From contig VYZB01000276.1 of the NCBI GenBank assembly GCA_013397455.1, positions 178,146 through 242,145 of the forward strand: a stretch of 64,000 nt of DNA, written 5' to 3'. Position numbers and translations under genes: made by a program. This stretch comes from Crotophaga sulcirostris. Taxonomy: Eukaryota; Chordata; Aves; Cuculiformes; Crotophagidae. Below the pieces are notes generated by a model. It ran no database searches, was not told the DNA's origin, and saw only the letters and a list, made by a program, of their open reading frames with translations. Of this stretch, positions 52,497-64,000 are shown piece after piece (position 1 is the stretch's first letter; each line of letters begins with the position of its first letter).

Positions 52497-53942
52497 GTAA
52501 GTTTTCTCTCTTTAAAGTGTTCAAATTGTTGCTTAGAAAAACAACTGTGGGGAATGGTGTGTTTTTTGAATTGAAAGTGAGTGCACTGACGTGGTGGTAT
52601 CATCTCCAGGAAGGTAACTCATCCTCTCTACCTGCTTGCCCTTTGCTCAGCTGAGATGCCTGTGGCACCAGCTGTAACGGTGGCTTTTACTATATAAAAG
52701 CCTACTGGAAGCAGGACTGAAACGCAGGGGTTGCTAAACAACAATGCTCATTAATATGCTACCTGAGTGGACTCAGACCAGACAAGAAAAAGTATTTTAT
52801 TCTCAAGTGCCTGAGTGTCCTCCTTTGTCTCAAGTAAGTGAGAAATTTCAGCTTGCAGTATAGATTGGAGGCGAGTTAGTGAGAGATATATATACACACC
52901 TGTCAGGTAAAATAAGCACCTTCCTTTCAAAGTTTATATAGAGATAATTGCTTTCAAAACTGATCTTACGACTGAGAAGATTCCAAACAAGAAACAGATT
53001 TTGTGTGTCTTCTCCTCCTTCTCCTCCACCTCCACATTTCAGGGGGAAATAATTCACTGAGATGAAAATGTTTGCACAGAGTCCTAGTTAATCCTTTTAG
53101 GAGCTGGACAAATAACACACAATGAATCATGTGTGTGATGAGTTTCATAGTCTTTCTTTCATAAATCTCCCATGTTTTCTAATACCTAATCAGGAATTAA
53201 TCACTAGGTATTCTCTTATAAGACGGTTGTTGTCCTTTAGCCTGTATCTGAAAAACAGGAGATTTTTATCTGAGCAATGATACTTTTTAGAGACGTCCCT
53301 ATAGAAAACAGTCAGTATTTTTCGTTTTTTTTTCCTGACTGGAGCAACATTTAATGTTACAATTCAGTTTCTAGAGCAAATACTCATGAGTACGAGCTTC
53401 CCTGAAACCTTCTTCTCCGATCCGCGCTGTGCCCGTGAACGTGTGCTCCAGCCCACTCACCCTTCCAGCAGTTGCTGAAACAGAAGCACCAAGGGCAGTG
53501 GCAACGAAACCCTCTCAGCCAAAGCCCGCTGAGCTCAGAACAGATTTGATCAGTTCGTTATTTATCAGGCCTAGGATGAATCCCCTGATAAATAATGAAG
53601 ACTGATAGAGGGAAGTGATGCTGTTGTAGTTACAACATGCTTTTGTACAAGCCTCCTGTGGTTTGCTGTAACCTTTTCTGTGATGGCCCGAGACACAGCT
53701 GAAATGCAGGATGGGTGCCTCACCTGCTTATTGTCCTTGTCCGTGGTGTTTTGCAGACAGTCATTGCTCCAGGATACAGTCTTGTCTTTGCCACTGAGAA
53801 ACTGTGACTCGTCTGTTGAACTACATAAACCACATCCAACATGACAGACTGTTACTTTTATCTTTTAAAAGGCTTTCAAAAGCTTCCTGCTTGCTACCTC
53901 ACCATAACTCATCGCGCTGTTTTTCTTCTGTCACTTTTGCAG
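52497..53942 (+). other. ROR1: ROR1 intron 3
   Basis: A 1,446-bp phase-1 intron from GTAAGT to TTTTGCAG. It contains a TCC/CTCC-rich pyrimidine tract (53008-53034) and otherwise unique sequence. If retained, the exon 3 frame would continue for about 52 codons to a TGA at 52652-52654. I see no AATAAA close downstream that would support a terminated short transcript. Confidence 0.93.
53008..53034. repeat. (TCC)n-like pyrimidine tract
   Basis: A 27-base run of TCTCC/TCC units interrupted by a single A (53028), within intron 3. It is too far from the next AG acceptor (53941) to act as its polypyrimidine tract. Confidence 0.8.
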
Positions 53943-53973
53943 GTCCCCCGCCAACAGCAAGTCCAGGATCATC
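53943..53973 (+). CDS. ROR1: ROR1 exon 4 (31-nt linker exon)
   Basis: A very short coding exon between CTTTTGCAG and GTAAGT. Two bases (GT) complete the Gly codon begun in exon 3, nine codons follow (PPPTASPGS), and two bases (TC, so Ser) pass to the next exon. Human ROR1 has GPPPTASPGYS at the same place, right after the Ig domain and before the acidic linker to the Frizzled-like domain, which identifies the exon despite its size. Reading past the donor gives TCG TAA, an immediate stop, so the donor position is well fixed. Phase changes from 1 to 2, so skipping this exon would shift the frame of everything downstream. Its upstream polypyrimidine tract (TTTTTCTTCTGTCACTTTTG) is strong. Confidence 0.92.
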
Positions 53974-56900
53974 GTAAGTTGTTTCATGTCTGTTATGTCG
54001 ATTCATTAATCTTGCATTTCAGCAGTTAGAAGTTCATTTTTCATTTTGTGTGACAGGAGTACTTTTACGTTCCACTTTAAGTCAGATAGTATGGTAATTT
54101 ATTGTAACTGAATTATCTGTCTCGTAGATATACTTTCATGTTATCATGTCAGCTCCCATTTCTTACACTAGACTTCTTAATTGCTGATATTATTATCTTG
54201 AGATCCTCTTGTGCCTTCAGTCTTTGAACTGATTTCAGTGCACCCACAGGTATGATCTTCATACGTATCACTGCCCGATCTGGAAAATACTTGCCACGAT
54301 AAGTACATTTTACTACTTAGGGGCTTCTAACTGATTTTAAGGGGACTGCTGGTCATAAGCTGTGTCTGTATCTGTCCTTGCCTGTATTAATAAGCTGTCT
54401 TAAAACTGAGTTTTTAAAGAGGCACTACATGGGTGGGAGTACTGGCTGTTTGTACACAGCCTCCTGTATCTTGGAGCTCAAGTTCTGTTCCTGCTGTTGG
54501 GTCTGAGCAGTTGCCACGTTGTTCTATTTTCGCAGTGGAGTTTCTGTCTTTGGTAGCTTTTGAGAACGTACATTTATCTTCTCCTCTAGTTTCAAGGTAA
54601 GGGATCAAACTTGCTCACCTTTTATAGTCCCGTATTGTTTTCAAGCATGATCTTCAACTGTTCTGAAGTTAGACATTAATTCTGTGATAGTACATCCACC
54701 TTATTTAGATCTTAGATGCACGGAACAATACAGAAAACCTCCCTCTTCTGGTGAGGGAAGCTGCACTGTTAGAAGATAAATACAGTGCCAACTAAAACAT
54801 AAAATGAATCTGCTACAGTGATTACAAGGGATGCAACAGTTTGGTCCTCATGGTCCTTATAGAAGATCATTCAGAAAGTATTGCAGTGGATATGTATTAG
54901 GTGAAGCATCTGACCACAAAAGGACATGCTAGGATGCCCTCTAATGGAACATCATAAAATCTGGTTTTGTCTTTCCTTTTGAAGGTACCTGACATGAAAT
55001 TACTAAGTTTGTTTTGAAAGGGGAGTTCTTTGCTCACCCTTAGGCTCTGTTTTGCGATTGTAGTGTTCTGGGGAGGAGAGCTTCATGGTGCTATCATTAT
55101 TTTATAGTGGTTATGTGAAGGCTAAACATGGAAATCACTTTGAAGGATGTTGTGGAAATGAAAACTCATACTTGGGAAGTGTTTATGCCTTATCAGCATG
55201 AGTTTCTTCTCTGAAGATAAGGCAGTGAACATAATTGATGGCAGTTAGCAGCCTTGCTCAGGGAGTGTGCTTTTCCCATGTTGACCTTATCAGTCTGCCA
55301 TGAGGGGAAGATTCTGTTCATTTAAAGATTTAATTTGAGGGTCATGTTTTTAAAAAAATCCCTATGCTCAGCACTTTTTCTTCACATAATTTATAGGTGC
55401 AGAGTTCTGCACTGATGTGATGGCAGAAAAATAGATGGTCTGACTGAAGCTTAAAAATAAAAAGGCTAAGTGGATGATTTCTGAAAAGAAGACAGACAGT
55501 GCTAGGTAACGTAATAATTCATGTGTGTGTTAGATACTTCTTTCTGCTTTCCTCGAGCACTGTTATGGTTAGCTACAGCCTAAGGTCTGATTTGCCAATC
55601 AGTCTGAGGCGAATGAAAGAAACTCCAGCAGCAGCATGGCACTGCAGTTCATAAGGAAGTCAAGAAACCAAGGTATTGCTGCAGCGTAAAGTGCTGGCTG
55701 ACCTGAACGTCCTTCCTTAACTCTCTTATTTTTGGCAAAGGTCAGCTTTAAAGCCCTTATCTGTCAGGCCATGCAGTTAGATTCCATTAACATGTTCTGC
55801 TGTTCTGTGTCTCTGCCATAGCTTGAAGAAACTTCTTTTATTTAAAAAAAAAAACACAAAGCATGTTCCTGCTTTATAAATAAATCATTATTTTATCTTT
55901 TGCTTTGCCAGAAGGTGCCACAGACACAGCACCAGCTCAAGCAGCTCGGTGAGCTGTGGGGAGAGTGGCAACACCTCTGTCCCGCAGTCCCGGTGTGTGC
56001 CCGGTAGCTGGGCAGCCACGCCGACCCTGGCTCTTGCACTGCTGGAATAGTTTCCATAAAGAGGAGGGTGTCAAGGGCACCTCCACAACAGGCAGGAGTC
56101 TGGTGGGTAGATGAGTCAGGTCCTGCTGGCTCTTGGTGTAAAAGGCCACTACTGGCTAATTTAGCCCCATCTTTTTTCCATGGAATTTATGAATGCAAAC
56201 TCCAATTTAATTAATGGAAGGATTTGAGGAAGGTCAAAGGAACATTTTGCTGGTTAACTGTTCTCCAGCATGTGTTGGTGTATACCTACGTGTTGCACAT
56301 TTCTGTAGGTTTATATGTACTGTGCACACACATATACGTGCCTGTAGCCATCGCTGCTAAAAGTTTCCTGAAAGATCGTAACTTTGACATTATTTTTGAA
56401 GATCCCATGCTTCATGCTTTTTATCCATCATCTGTGGCAAGGTTTCCTCCTTTAAGGATGTAGAAGTGTCTGTCTTCATCTTAAGTCTCTCCAGTTGGTA
56501 CAGAGATCAAAATCAGAAAGGGCTGAGGTCAGAGCACAGCAGATTCTTGGAGATGAGGAAAATTTAATGCAACAATAGAGATACTTTGGCCTGGAAAATG
56601 GTTGTGTGCTCAGTCTTTTCCATTATTATTACTTTATTATTGTCCTTTTTCTCCTCATTCTGTGTTGTTTCTACTACTTGGAGCAGTGGTCCTGTGCCTG
56701 CCTTGAACGTCACCCACCCTGGAGAAATACTGGGCACAGGGCACTGAAATCAGAGAAAGTGGAGCACACCTGCACTCATTTCAAGAACTTCCACAAGAGC
56801 ACTAGTGAGAAAGAAAACAAAATGCCTTTTTACATGGTCCAGTCTACAAATGAGCTCGACAAACCCTGCAGGAGTGAAGTTCAGTGAGAAGAGTTCAGGC

Positions 56901-57517
56901 AAATGCTTTGTATGTTCTGTATCAGAGCTGTAGAAAACCAGTTTATTGTGTTGTAAGCGTATTTCAAAAAGGCTTAACCTGCAGGCGAAATATTTCACTT
57001 AGCAATGCAGATTTTTGACTTTATTACAGTGGAAACGTCTGAAGAACAGCATGGCATCTCTTGAAAGTATTCTGTAAGTTCACAAGACAGGGTGTTTTAG
57101 GGATTAGAGGAGAAAAATGTCTAGCTTGTTGATATTACTGTTCTTGGATGTGCAGTGGTTACGGTGCGGCAGAGGGACAATGGCGTGAAGGTGAATTGGG
57201 CTGGCTGCACATACCACCCACTGGCACCTCCTGAGTAGAGAATACACAGTCCTTGTGTCAGTATTGCTCTTGAACAGCCCTTTTCTTCTTAACGGAGCTT
57301 TTCCTGTATGTATAACCTAAATATGGTATTGTTTTGTTCTTTATTTAACCACTGGGTATGAGGAGAGGAGAGAAGGGAAAGAGGAGAGAATTGTAATTTT
57401 AAGGGGCATTTGATTCATAAAATCAAATGGGGTTTGTGATTCCCAGAAATAGCTTGCAAGGCTGGTGAAACCACAAATCCCACTGGGTTCTCCCATCCTC
57501 TTTTTCAGTGATTAAAC

Positions 57518-57530
57518 TTTTTTTTTTTTT
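57518..57530. repeat. T13 homopolymer
   Basis: An uninterrupted run of 13 T residues in intron 4, followed by CCC; there is no acceptor or exon after it. Confidence 0.9.
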
Positions 57531-58707
57531 CCCATTAAACACATCTGGGTTTTTTAGTAAAACCGGTCTTTTATACAGTGGCTGTGTGTGGCTGGATGTC
57601 AGTATGGTTCCTTTGATGAAAAACACATAACCACTGGCCAGCATCCAGGTGAGACTTGGCCAACTGTGTATTTGATTGTGGATTTCAAAGAATAATGGGG
57701 AGACTTTCCCCTTTTGGCCATAGAAGCTAAATTTTACAGGAGAAAAAATGCCGATAAAGAGGCAAGAGTAGGTTCACTGGAGAGCCTCTCCAGCAGCGTC
57801 CCGCGAGCGACGTCCCTGCTGCTGCCCACAGCACCTGGCATCCCAAGGCTCCTGTGCCCAGGCTGTGTACCAGGCCTAATCCCCAGGATCCTGGCAAAGG
57901 AGTAGTATTGATTTCCAGTCCTATTACACGTTTTGTGACTGTTACAGAAACTTCCTCAGTGTTGCTTAGTGACGGTGGAAATTTTGAACGAGGACTGAAG
58001 GCAAGTCCCACGAGTTTTGGCTCAGGATCTGTTAGAGCCCCACTGCGTGTTGGTGCAACAGCTTGTACATGGGGCATGTAGGATCTGAGATGCAAACCTG
58101 AAGCTGGATATTCTGTGTGGAGGCCAATATAAATGTGTGCAAAAAAAAATCATGCCGGTATAAGGATGAAGACTGAGTGGCTGATGCTGACAGAAACCAT
58201 GTTACGTTCTGTTGCATTACTTCATTGGAGTGGAAATAATGCTCCCTTAGTTTTGCCAGGGTCTTAAGAGTCAGATTATCTGCTGTGAGCATGCCAGTTG
58301 TGGAACTGAAATGTTTCCAAGGAGAGCTGGACTTGTCCTCTTCACTGGGTCTTTGATCTGGTGCACACTTATCTGCTGTGCCACTGTCTCACCTTGTCCT
58401 TTGTTCCGGTTGTTCTGCTGAGATTTTCTTTGTGACATTCCTGTAGCATTGCAGGCTGCTGAGGGTGTATGGTTTAGGAGGAGCCATGCTCTAGGACTTT
58501 ACTGAGCAAGAAAAAATAAATGAAATTATCTGGGTAAAGGTAGTACAGGGCTTAGGAGGCCATATTTGTGTTTTGTATTGAGTGAGTTGGCTACAGACAG
58601 GAGTTCAGTGCATTTTATTTACCTCGAGGTACTTACATAGCTAAATACACACGTGATCGGAGAACCCCAGGATCCTTTGCCTCTTTACCTCCTCTTATCT
58701 CTCAGAC

Positions 58708-58910
58708 CACATGTGAGAAACTGAGCCAGAGTAAGATTAAATGTGAGTTTCAGTTGCCTTAACTGTGACTGTTTGTGCTATTTTAGATGTAGCTAAAGTC
58801 ACCTTGGTCACCTTGTCTGGGTTTGACAACCTGGGGTGATTTGCCCGAGCTGTTGCATGTGAAGCCTGTAATGAAATAGAGAATCAAGCTTTGTCTCTGC
58901 AGGCCACTGG
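58708..58910 (+). repeat. Possible worn MIR-like SINE
   Basis: CACATGTGAGAAACTGAGCCAGAGTAAGATTAAATG (58708-58743) resembles the MIR 'gaggaaactgaggcacagagaggttaagtg' segment. After about 90 unrelated bases, GGTGATTTGCCCGAGCTG followed by GAAGCCTGTAATGAAATAGAGAATCAAGCTTTGTCT (58834-58896) resembles the 'gacttgcccaaggtcacacag' end with the downstream 'gtggcagagc.. gaattgaaccc' pattern. As at 49196-49508, the two halves are separated by extra sequence. Divergence is high and the call is from memory of consensus sequences. Confidence 0.35.
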
Positions 58911-61900
58911 GTTATTGTTCCTGTGAGCTGTGCATCATCCACTGCTTTTCATGTGAGCAATGCTGCAAAAATTCAAGTTCTTTCCACAGAGCTCTTAACC
59001 CAGCTCTTACTAATGCAGTGGGTTAAATTGTGTTTTGTTAAGCTGTGGTAAGTCTACAGAAAAGAAACTGGCCTGGAGTTTGGAGAAAGATTGACCTTAG
59101 AAAGTACTTTTCACTTTTGAAAGGATATCTGATAAATATTTTTGCCAATTTTAGCTCAAGTGTTCCACTCTTATCTGCTTGTAGGGCAAACAGAAAGCCC
59201 TTCTGTCTTCATGTGGCATGAAGGGAAGGTGTGACACAATGTGGAGACATAGTTGTATTATCTGAAAACAAATTAATACATGATGTCAATATTTTTTTAA
59301 GCAAGGAGGGAGAAGGGAGTAAAGCACATTATGAGTTCGACATAGGAAGACAGAGTTCTCTAATGCGTTTTTGTAATAGAAGCTAAAAGACAATGTGCTA
59401 TTAAAAACTGGATTTGTTTTCACTTTGCAAGTATCACCCACAGCAACTGCATATGCAAATAAATGTTTGGTTTAGAAATGGCTTTCACAGAATGCTGCAG
59501 CCAGTATTTGAAGAGTATTTGGGCATTTATTTCTACAAGGCTTTAGCACAACCCGGCTGCGTAGTCTGTAACCCCTGATGTTGCGCACAGGATTTGGAGC
59601 AAGGCCCCGGGAGACTGGGGGAGTTGAAACCTTGACCCCAGCATTTTGTTCCCCTCATCCTGAAGCCAACTTGGCCACTCAGGAGCGACGCCGTTGCCTG
59701 CTTCCCACATCTTTCTGAAGCACAAGTTGCACAGGCAGCTGGTGCAGCGCGCCGCAATGCCCAGCCTGCTTCAGCAGCTGCCCCGGGGTGCCCGAGGGCA
59801 GGAGCACAGGCACTGCCACTGCACCGCTTGGCAGAGGCAGTTTTCTGCTCTGTGTGGTGGCCTTCCTCAAGAAATGGTAGCACAGTTCTTGTGCAAATAC
59901 CTACTGCACATCCAAACAGAGGTGGGGAAAAAGGTACAGATGGTGCATTTTGTACCCAGGAGGCGGCAGGCAGCGTGGGCTGTGTGTGTACTGCAGTCCG
60001 TGGTGGAAGAGAAGATGAGACGGTGAAATCGCCTTTGCTTGCTTAGGAAGTGCTCAGCTTTCAGCATGTTGGAAATACTGGGTCAGCTCTTGTGCCTTTT
60101 TACATTTAGCTGCTTTTTAGCATGGTGATTTAGCTTTTCTGCATTAGTCCTGTTGACTGAGCTTGTTTGACCATGTTTGTGAAGGCTGAGGATAACACTG
60201 AAAGATGAATTTACACTGCTGTTACAAACTAGGCTCATGACTTATTGTCCCTTTTTAACCCTGTGGATCTAGGAACATTGCAAATGCCAGGCAGGTTGGG
60301 GTGGGGCTGGTACACAAAGTGCAGGTAGCAGATGGATTGTCCTTTCTCTAGCTGGTGATCTCAATTGTCAGTGTTTATGCAGACACTGAAAGAAATCCTG
60401 TGATTATAGAATTTGACCCTGAACTACAGGGTGCATATTTTCCTGATCTATTTAAAATGGAACTAAATAAGGATCATTTTGAAATTTCTTCTGTTTGGCA
60501 ACAGAAAGGGAAAAAAAAGGTCAGGAAGGGCTGAAAAGTTGCATTACTTCCCCGGATCTCTCCTGCAGCCTTCAGGGTATTGTGTTTATGGAGATACTCT
60601 TTAACTGTTGCAAAAAAAGAAAAAAAAGATCATTATGCATTGTTGGCAATCTGTGTATGACTAAGTCTGATAATAAACTGAGTCTTGTGAGTTAAACCAA
60701 ATAGTCAGAGCTGCCAAGAATTGTTCCTATTAATGCTGTATATCCTTAATGTCACACAGAGGCCTTTTTCTCACTGAACTCCCTGGCAGAAGTTGTCTGG
60801 GTAGGAGTTCAATCCACTTGAGGACATGGGATCCGTGCTAGCAAGCTCCACGTTAAGGCTGCAGCTAAGACTGGTTGGAAAAAAAGTATTGGATTTGATT
60901 AAAAATATTGAGCCTTCAGTATTTGGTTTTGTTTCATGAATACTTCTATTTCTCAGAAAATAAATGTAGCATAGCCCCCAGCCCAGCATGTACTCACTTG
61001 AGAGCAGTCAGAAAACTGACAAATGAAATGGTGAATTGGTCATCTTATGATTTTCTGAAAGCGAAAATTGAACTTCTGTCACATGGAACAAGCACGTTTA
61101 AAAGTCTCGTATGGTCTTATTTTACTTAAAAACCTGTAACTTCTGGTGGTGGAATGTCCTTGCAGCACTTTACAGGGCTTCTGGCAGTTTGCACAGCCCT
61201 GGGAATTGGTCAGTTGTAAGAGATGAAATAAAGAAATATTCAGACATTTCAGAAAGCAGTTAATATTATCTGAGCTCATCTCCAAGGTGCAGTGAGATTC
61301 CCCTATGCTGTAAGCCCCTTAATTATAAGGGAAATCCTATTTAAAGCCTATAATGTTTCTGTGGTTGTAATAAAATATCCTGCATAACTAGGTAGTAAAA
61401 TCTCAGTAGGTGAATCTGTCTCTTTCTCATTTTGTTCTTCTTTTTTTGCCCACCTGTTGTTGATATTCCTTAAACAAATCCTCTTTGGCTATTTTCAGTT
61501 GGTGTTGATGGGGAACCAAGAAAAGCAGGAGCAATGAGGGATCTGTCCGAGGTTCGTCAGGTCGTAATGGCATGCAGTTACTCAACCCTGGGCAAAACCT
61601 CAAGCAGGTTTTTGTTTTATCTGCTAGTGGCCAGTCTCGCTACCAGCAGGCTGAAAAGTGAATTAAGATGAAGGATTTGAAACATAAGGGTAATGAGAGC
61701 TTTGGTGGCTTGTGGTAGCAATTACTCAAGAGAATAAAAAATAGTAATAACGGTAATAATTACAGTACTGCAAGCAAAGCTTGAGTACTGGAAGAGGGAG
61801 AGGCAGTGTCCATAGCCTGTGCATGATGTTTCCTATCCTAGGTTCTCTTTCACCCCCATGAAAAGTTGTCTGTCCATATGTAACCCCCTTCTTCCATGCC

Positions 61901-64000
61901 CCCCTTCATGCTTCTCCTCCTCCAGATGGACTCAGTACTGAGCAGCTGCTTTTTCCCTGATGACACATCCCAGGGCTGGGACCTGGAGCCCTGTGCTCCT
62001 GGGCAGCTGCAAATGTTCCTTCCTCAGCCACCCCGACACATCTTCAATCTTCTGATTTCATAAATGGTTCGGTGACTATGGGCTGTTTCTCCTTCCACCT
62101 TGGATAATGTCCTGCCTTCCTGGAGCTGGCCCAGCATGCCCGCTGGGAGCAATCTCCTCCACTCCTGTAGGATATTTCAGGCATCCTGATGTCTCTTGAA
62201 GACCTCCTAAAAGCCAGCAATTTAAAAGAGCCACCTAATGCCCTTAGCAGCCACACTGTAATCAACCAAGGTCAGGAGTGGAGTGTTGTGAGCAAGAGCC
62301 CCATGACAAAGGGGCTGGGAAAGCCCACCTGAAGCTGAAGGGAACAATCCTCACCCTGAAGGAACAGTGTGACTCCTTGTTGCAAGGACCTGTCAATCAC
62401 ACTGAGCTCAACTTGAGCATTTAACCTGGCCTTGAGGAGAACCAGCAGTGTCAGTCTTGGGGAAAGTGTTTATTCAGTCTAGTAAAAACATTAAAAATGA
62501 GAATAAATCTATATTGACCCAAAGTGCTTTCACTGCTGCAATAGGGTGTAAAACCTTCAGAATTAGTTTTCCTATAAAGATAACATCATTGCAGAGCCTG
62601 CCTATATGTAGTTACCTATTCAATTGCAATTTGCGTTACTTCATCACAAAATCATTAAGTGTGAGGAAGAAGATTATGAGGTGTTACATTATTTATCCTG
62701 ATGATTAAAAACACGCGTGACACTCTAGCTTTGGCCATTCAAAGCCATAACCCTGGGCGACTTCAAATACTGTAAAATGAGTTAATCATCGATTTCAGAA
62801 TGTGTCAAGTTTATTGATCTTGTTAACAGGAAAGTATGTGTGTCGTTACCTCAGCTGGGAAGGAGAGCAGTTATCATCTGACCTGCTGTTAGTTGGATGC
62901 TGTTATTGATGCCTGAGCCAACAAAGATCCAATGTTAAGCAAAAATTAGTTGCAAATGTTGCCCTGCCATAGTTTTCCAGGCAAATTTCTCCTATTAGTA
63001 AATTTACTTTGAATAAATAAATTTTCTCTCAATCTTGATTTTGCTTGAGATGAATGGGCACATTCTTTTGCAATGGTTCTGCCCAGCAATTAGCATCAAA
63101 AACACATAGCAAGCTGATCCCCTTTCAAGGTTCAGGGCTCATTTGGAGATTTAGAGGTTTTAGAGGTGAGAAGAGATGATTACAGTCTTCCATCTAACCA
63201 TCCCAGGGACTACACAGGCTGCAGTACTTCTCTCAGGTGTGTTGTGTTCCAAATACAGTGGGTTTGAATTAACTAGGGCACATCCTTGGGAAAAAGAGAA
63301 GTGTCCTGTTGAATTTATCTGTCTCTGACGTCTGAACATGCTTGTGCTGCGGGAGTCTAACGCCTTTATAAGGTTCTAAATACACAAACATTGTTATCTT
63401 TACAACCCAACCCTTGACTGCCCCAAAGCACGTCTGAGAGGTCTCTTTTCCACAAGCTCCTGGGAATTGCCACTGGCTCTGTTACTGCCTCAAATCCTGT
63501 GTTTGGGCTTCATTTCAGCCCTTCCACTGTTTTGTCTTGGCCAGTGTAGGGCCAGCAGACATGGAGTCACTTGGGTCTTTCCATGCTGTGCAAGTACTGG
63601 CAATGCAGGGGCTCTCGGGCAGTCATTTAAGTCAGCAGGTGTGGAAGGATCATGGAGGCATTTTTCTTACAATTCTTGGATGCAAGCTTTCTTGACCTGC
63701 CTATGTTTAAAAGATCTGGGTTTAGTAGGTGCCATCTAATGTCTTCCGTATTACTTTTCAAATATGAATTATTTTTTGTATTTATATGATCAATAAAGAA
63801 ACACTTTCCATTTTCGTTGCCGATTCCACCATTTCTACCTTGTGAGAAACAAATATGATTTATTGCAGAATCTCTTAAACTTGAGCTTAAAAGCATGGTA
63901 AAAAAAAAACTTATTTACTGTTTGCAGCTATGCTATACCTCTCTTTGTGTGATCTTAGCATCTCAAGGTAAATTTTAGCATTTGTTTAAAATCTGGTGGT

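Larger units (their letters stand above)
53974..64000 (+). other. ROR1: ROR1 intron 4 (5' part)
   Basis: At least 10,027 bp of phase-2 intron; no acceptor leading to the Frizzled-domain exon was found before the window end. It is mostly AT-rich unique sequence. GC-rich patches lie at 59560-59840 and 61900-62460. A possible worn MIR-like copy is at 58708-58910, and a T13 run is at 57518-57530. The segment 55060-55190 is faintly SINE-like but was not called. No other gene was seen. Confidence 0.85.

Noticed and set aside
52202..52603. 133-codon - strand open frame across ROR1 exon 3
   Set aside because: An antisense shadow of the real Ig-domain exon, produced by its high-GC codon use.
55060..55190. 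Possible SINE-like stretch (CTATCATTATTTTATAG ... GTGAAGGCTAAAC ... ATCACTTTGAAGGATG)
   Set aside because: Faintly follows an old SINE order, but spacing and identity are too poor to call by eye.
59533..60026. 116-codon (-) and 110-codon (+) ORFs in intron 4
   Set aside because: Cysteine- and alanine-rich products from a GC-rich patch; no zinc-finger spacing or known domain holds up on inspection.
61900..62460. GC-rich block suspected to be another CR1 or a processed pseudogene
   Set aside because: No CR1 tail, no reverse transcriptase motif, no polyA tail and no protein similarity that I recognise.
1..64000. CRISPR arrays, bacterial operons, tRNA or rRNA genes, endogenous retroviruses
   Set aside because: No regularly spaced repeats, no operon-like gene packing, no cloverleaf or rRNA signature, and no LTR pair or retroviral coding motif were seen.

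Overview
The window is vertebrate genomic DNA, almost certainly from a bird. It lies inside one large gene on the + strand, ROR1 (receptor tyrosine kinase-like orphan receptor 1). Three coding exons can be read directly. Exon 2 (40233-40304) encodes the short N-terminal extracellular stretch, exon 3 (52209-52496) the whole Ig-like domain, and exon 4 (53943-53973) a 31-nt piece of the linker between the Ig and Frizzled domains. All three have AG acceptors with good polypyrimidine tracts and GTAAGT donors, and their phases join without a break. The signal-peptide exon lies upstream of the window; the Frizzled, kringle, transmembrane and kinase exons lie downstream.

A bird is suggested by a CR1 LINE 3' end carrying the typical ATTCTATG-repeat tail (11979-12458), the low density of other interspersed repeats, and the ROR1 protein sequence, which is close to but distinct from the mammalian one. 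I cannot name the species. Other sauropsids also carry CR1, so this rests on overall character.

Layout: 1-40232 is the 3' part of intron 1; 40305-52208 is intron 2 (11.9 kb); 52497-53942 is intron 3 (1.45 kb); 53974-64000 is the start of intron 4. The introns hold the CR1 copy, several very worn copies that resemble ancient amniote repeats (MIR/CORE-SINE-like and a hairpin-type family common in turtles and crocodilians), one perfect 32-bp tandem duplication, a few simple repeats, and two AT-rich blocks that could be conserved non-coding elements. No other protein-coding gene, RNA gene, CRISPR array or complete mobile element could be supported. The open reading frames in the introns are short, lack homology I recognise, and look like chance ORFs.

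I found no previously undescribed system. The most interesting items are the composite ancient SINE-like element in intron 2, the dense CpG cluster confined to the Ig exon, and the frame-changing 31-nt exon 4.
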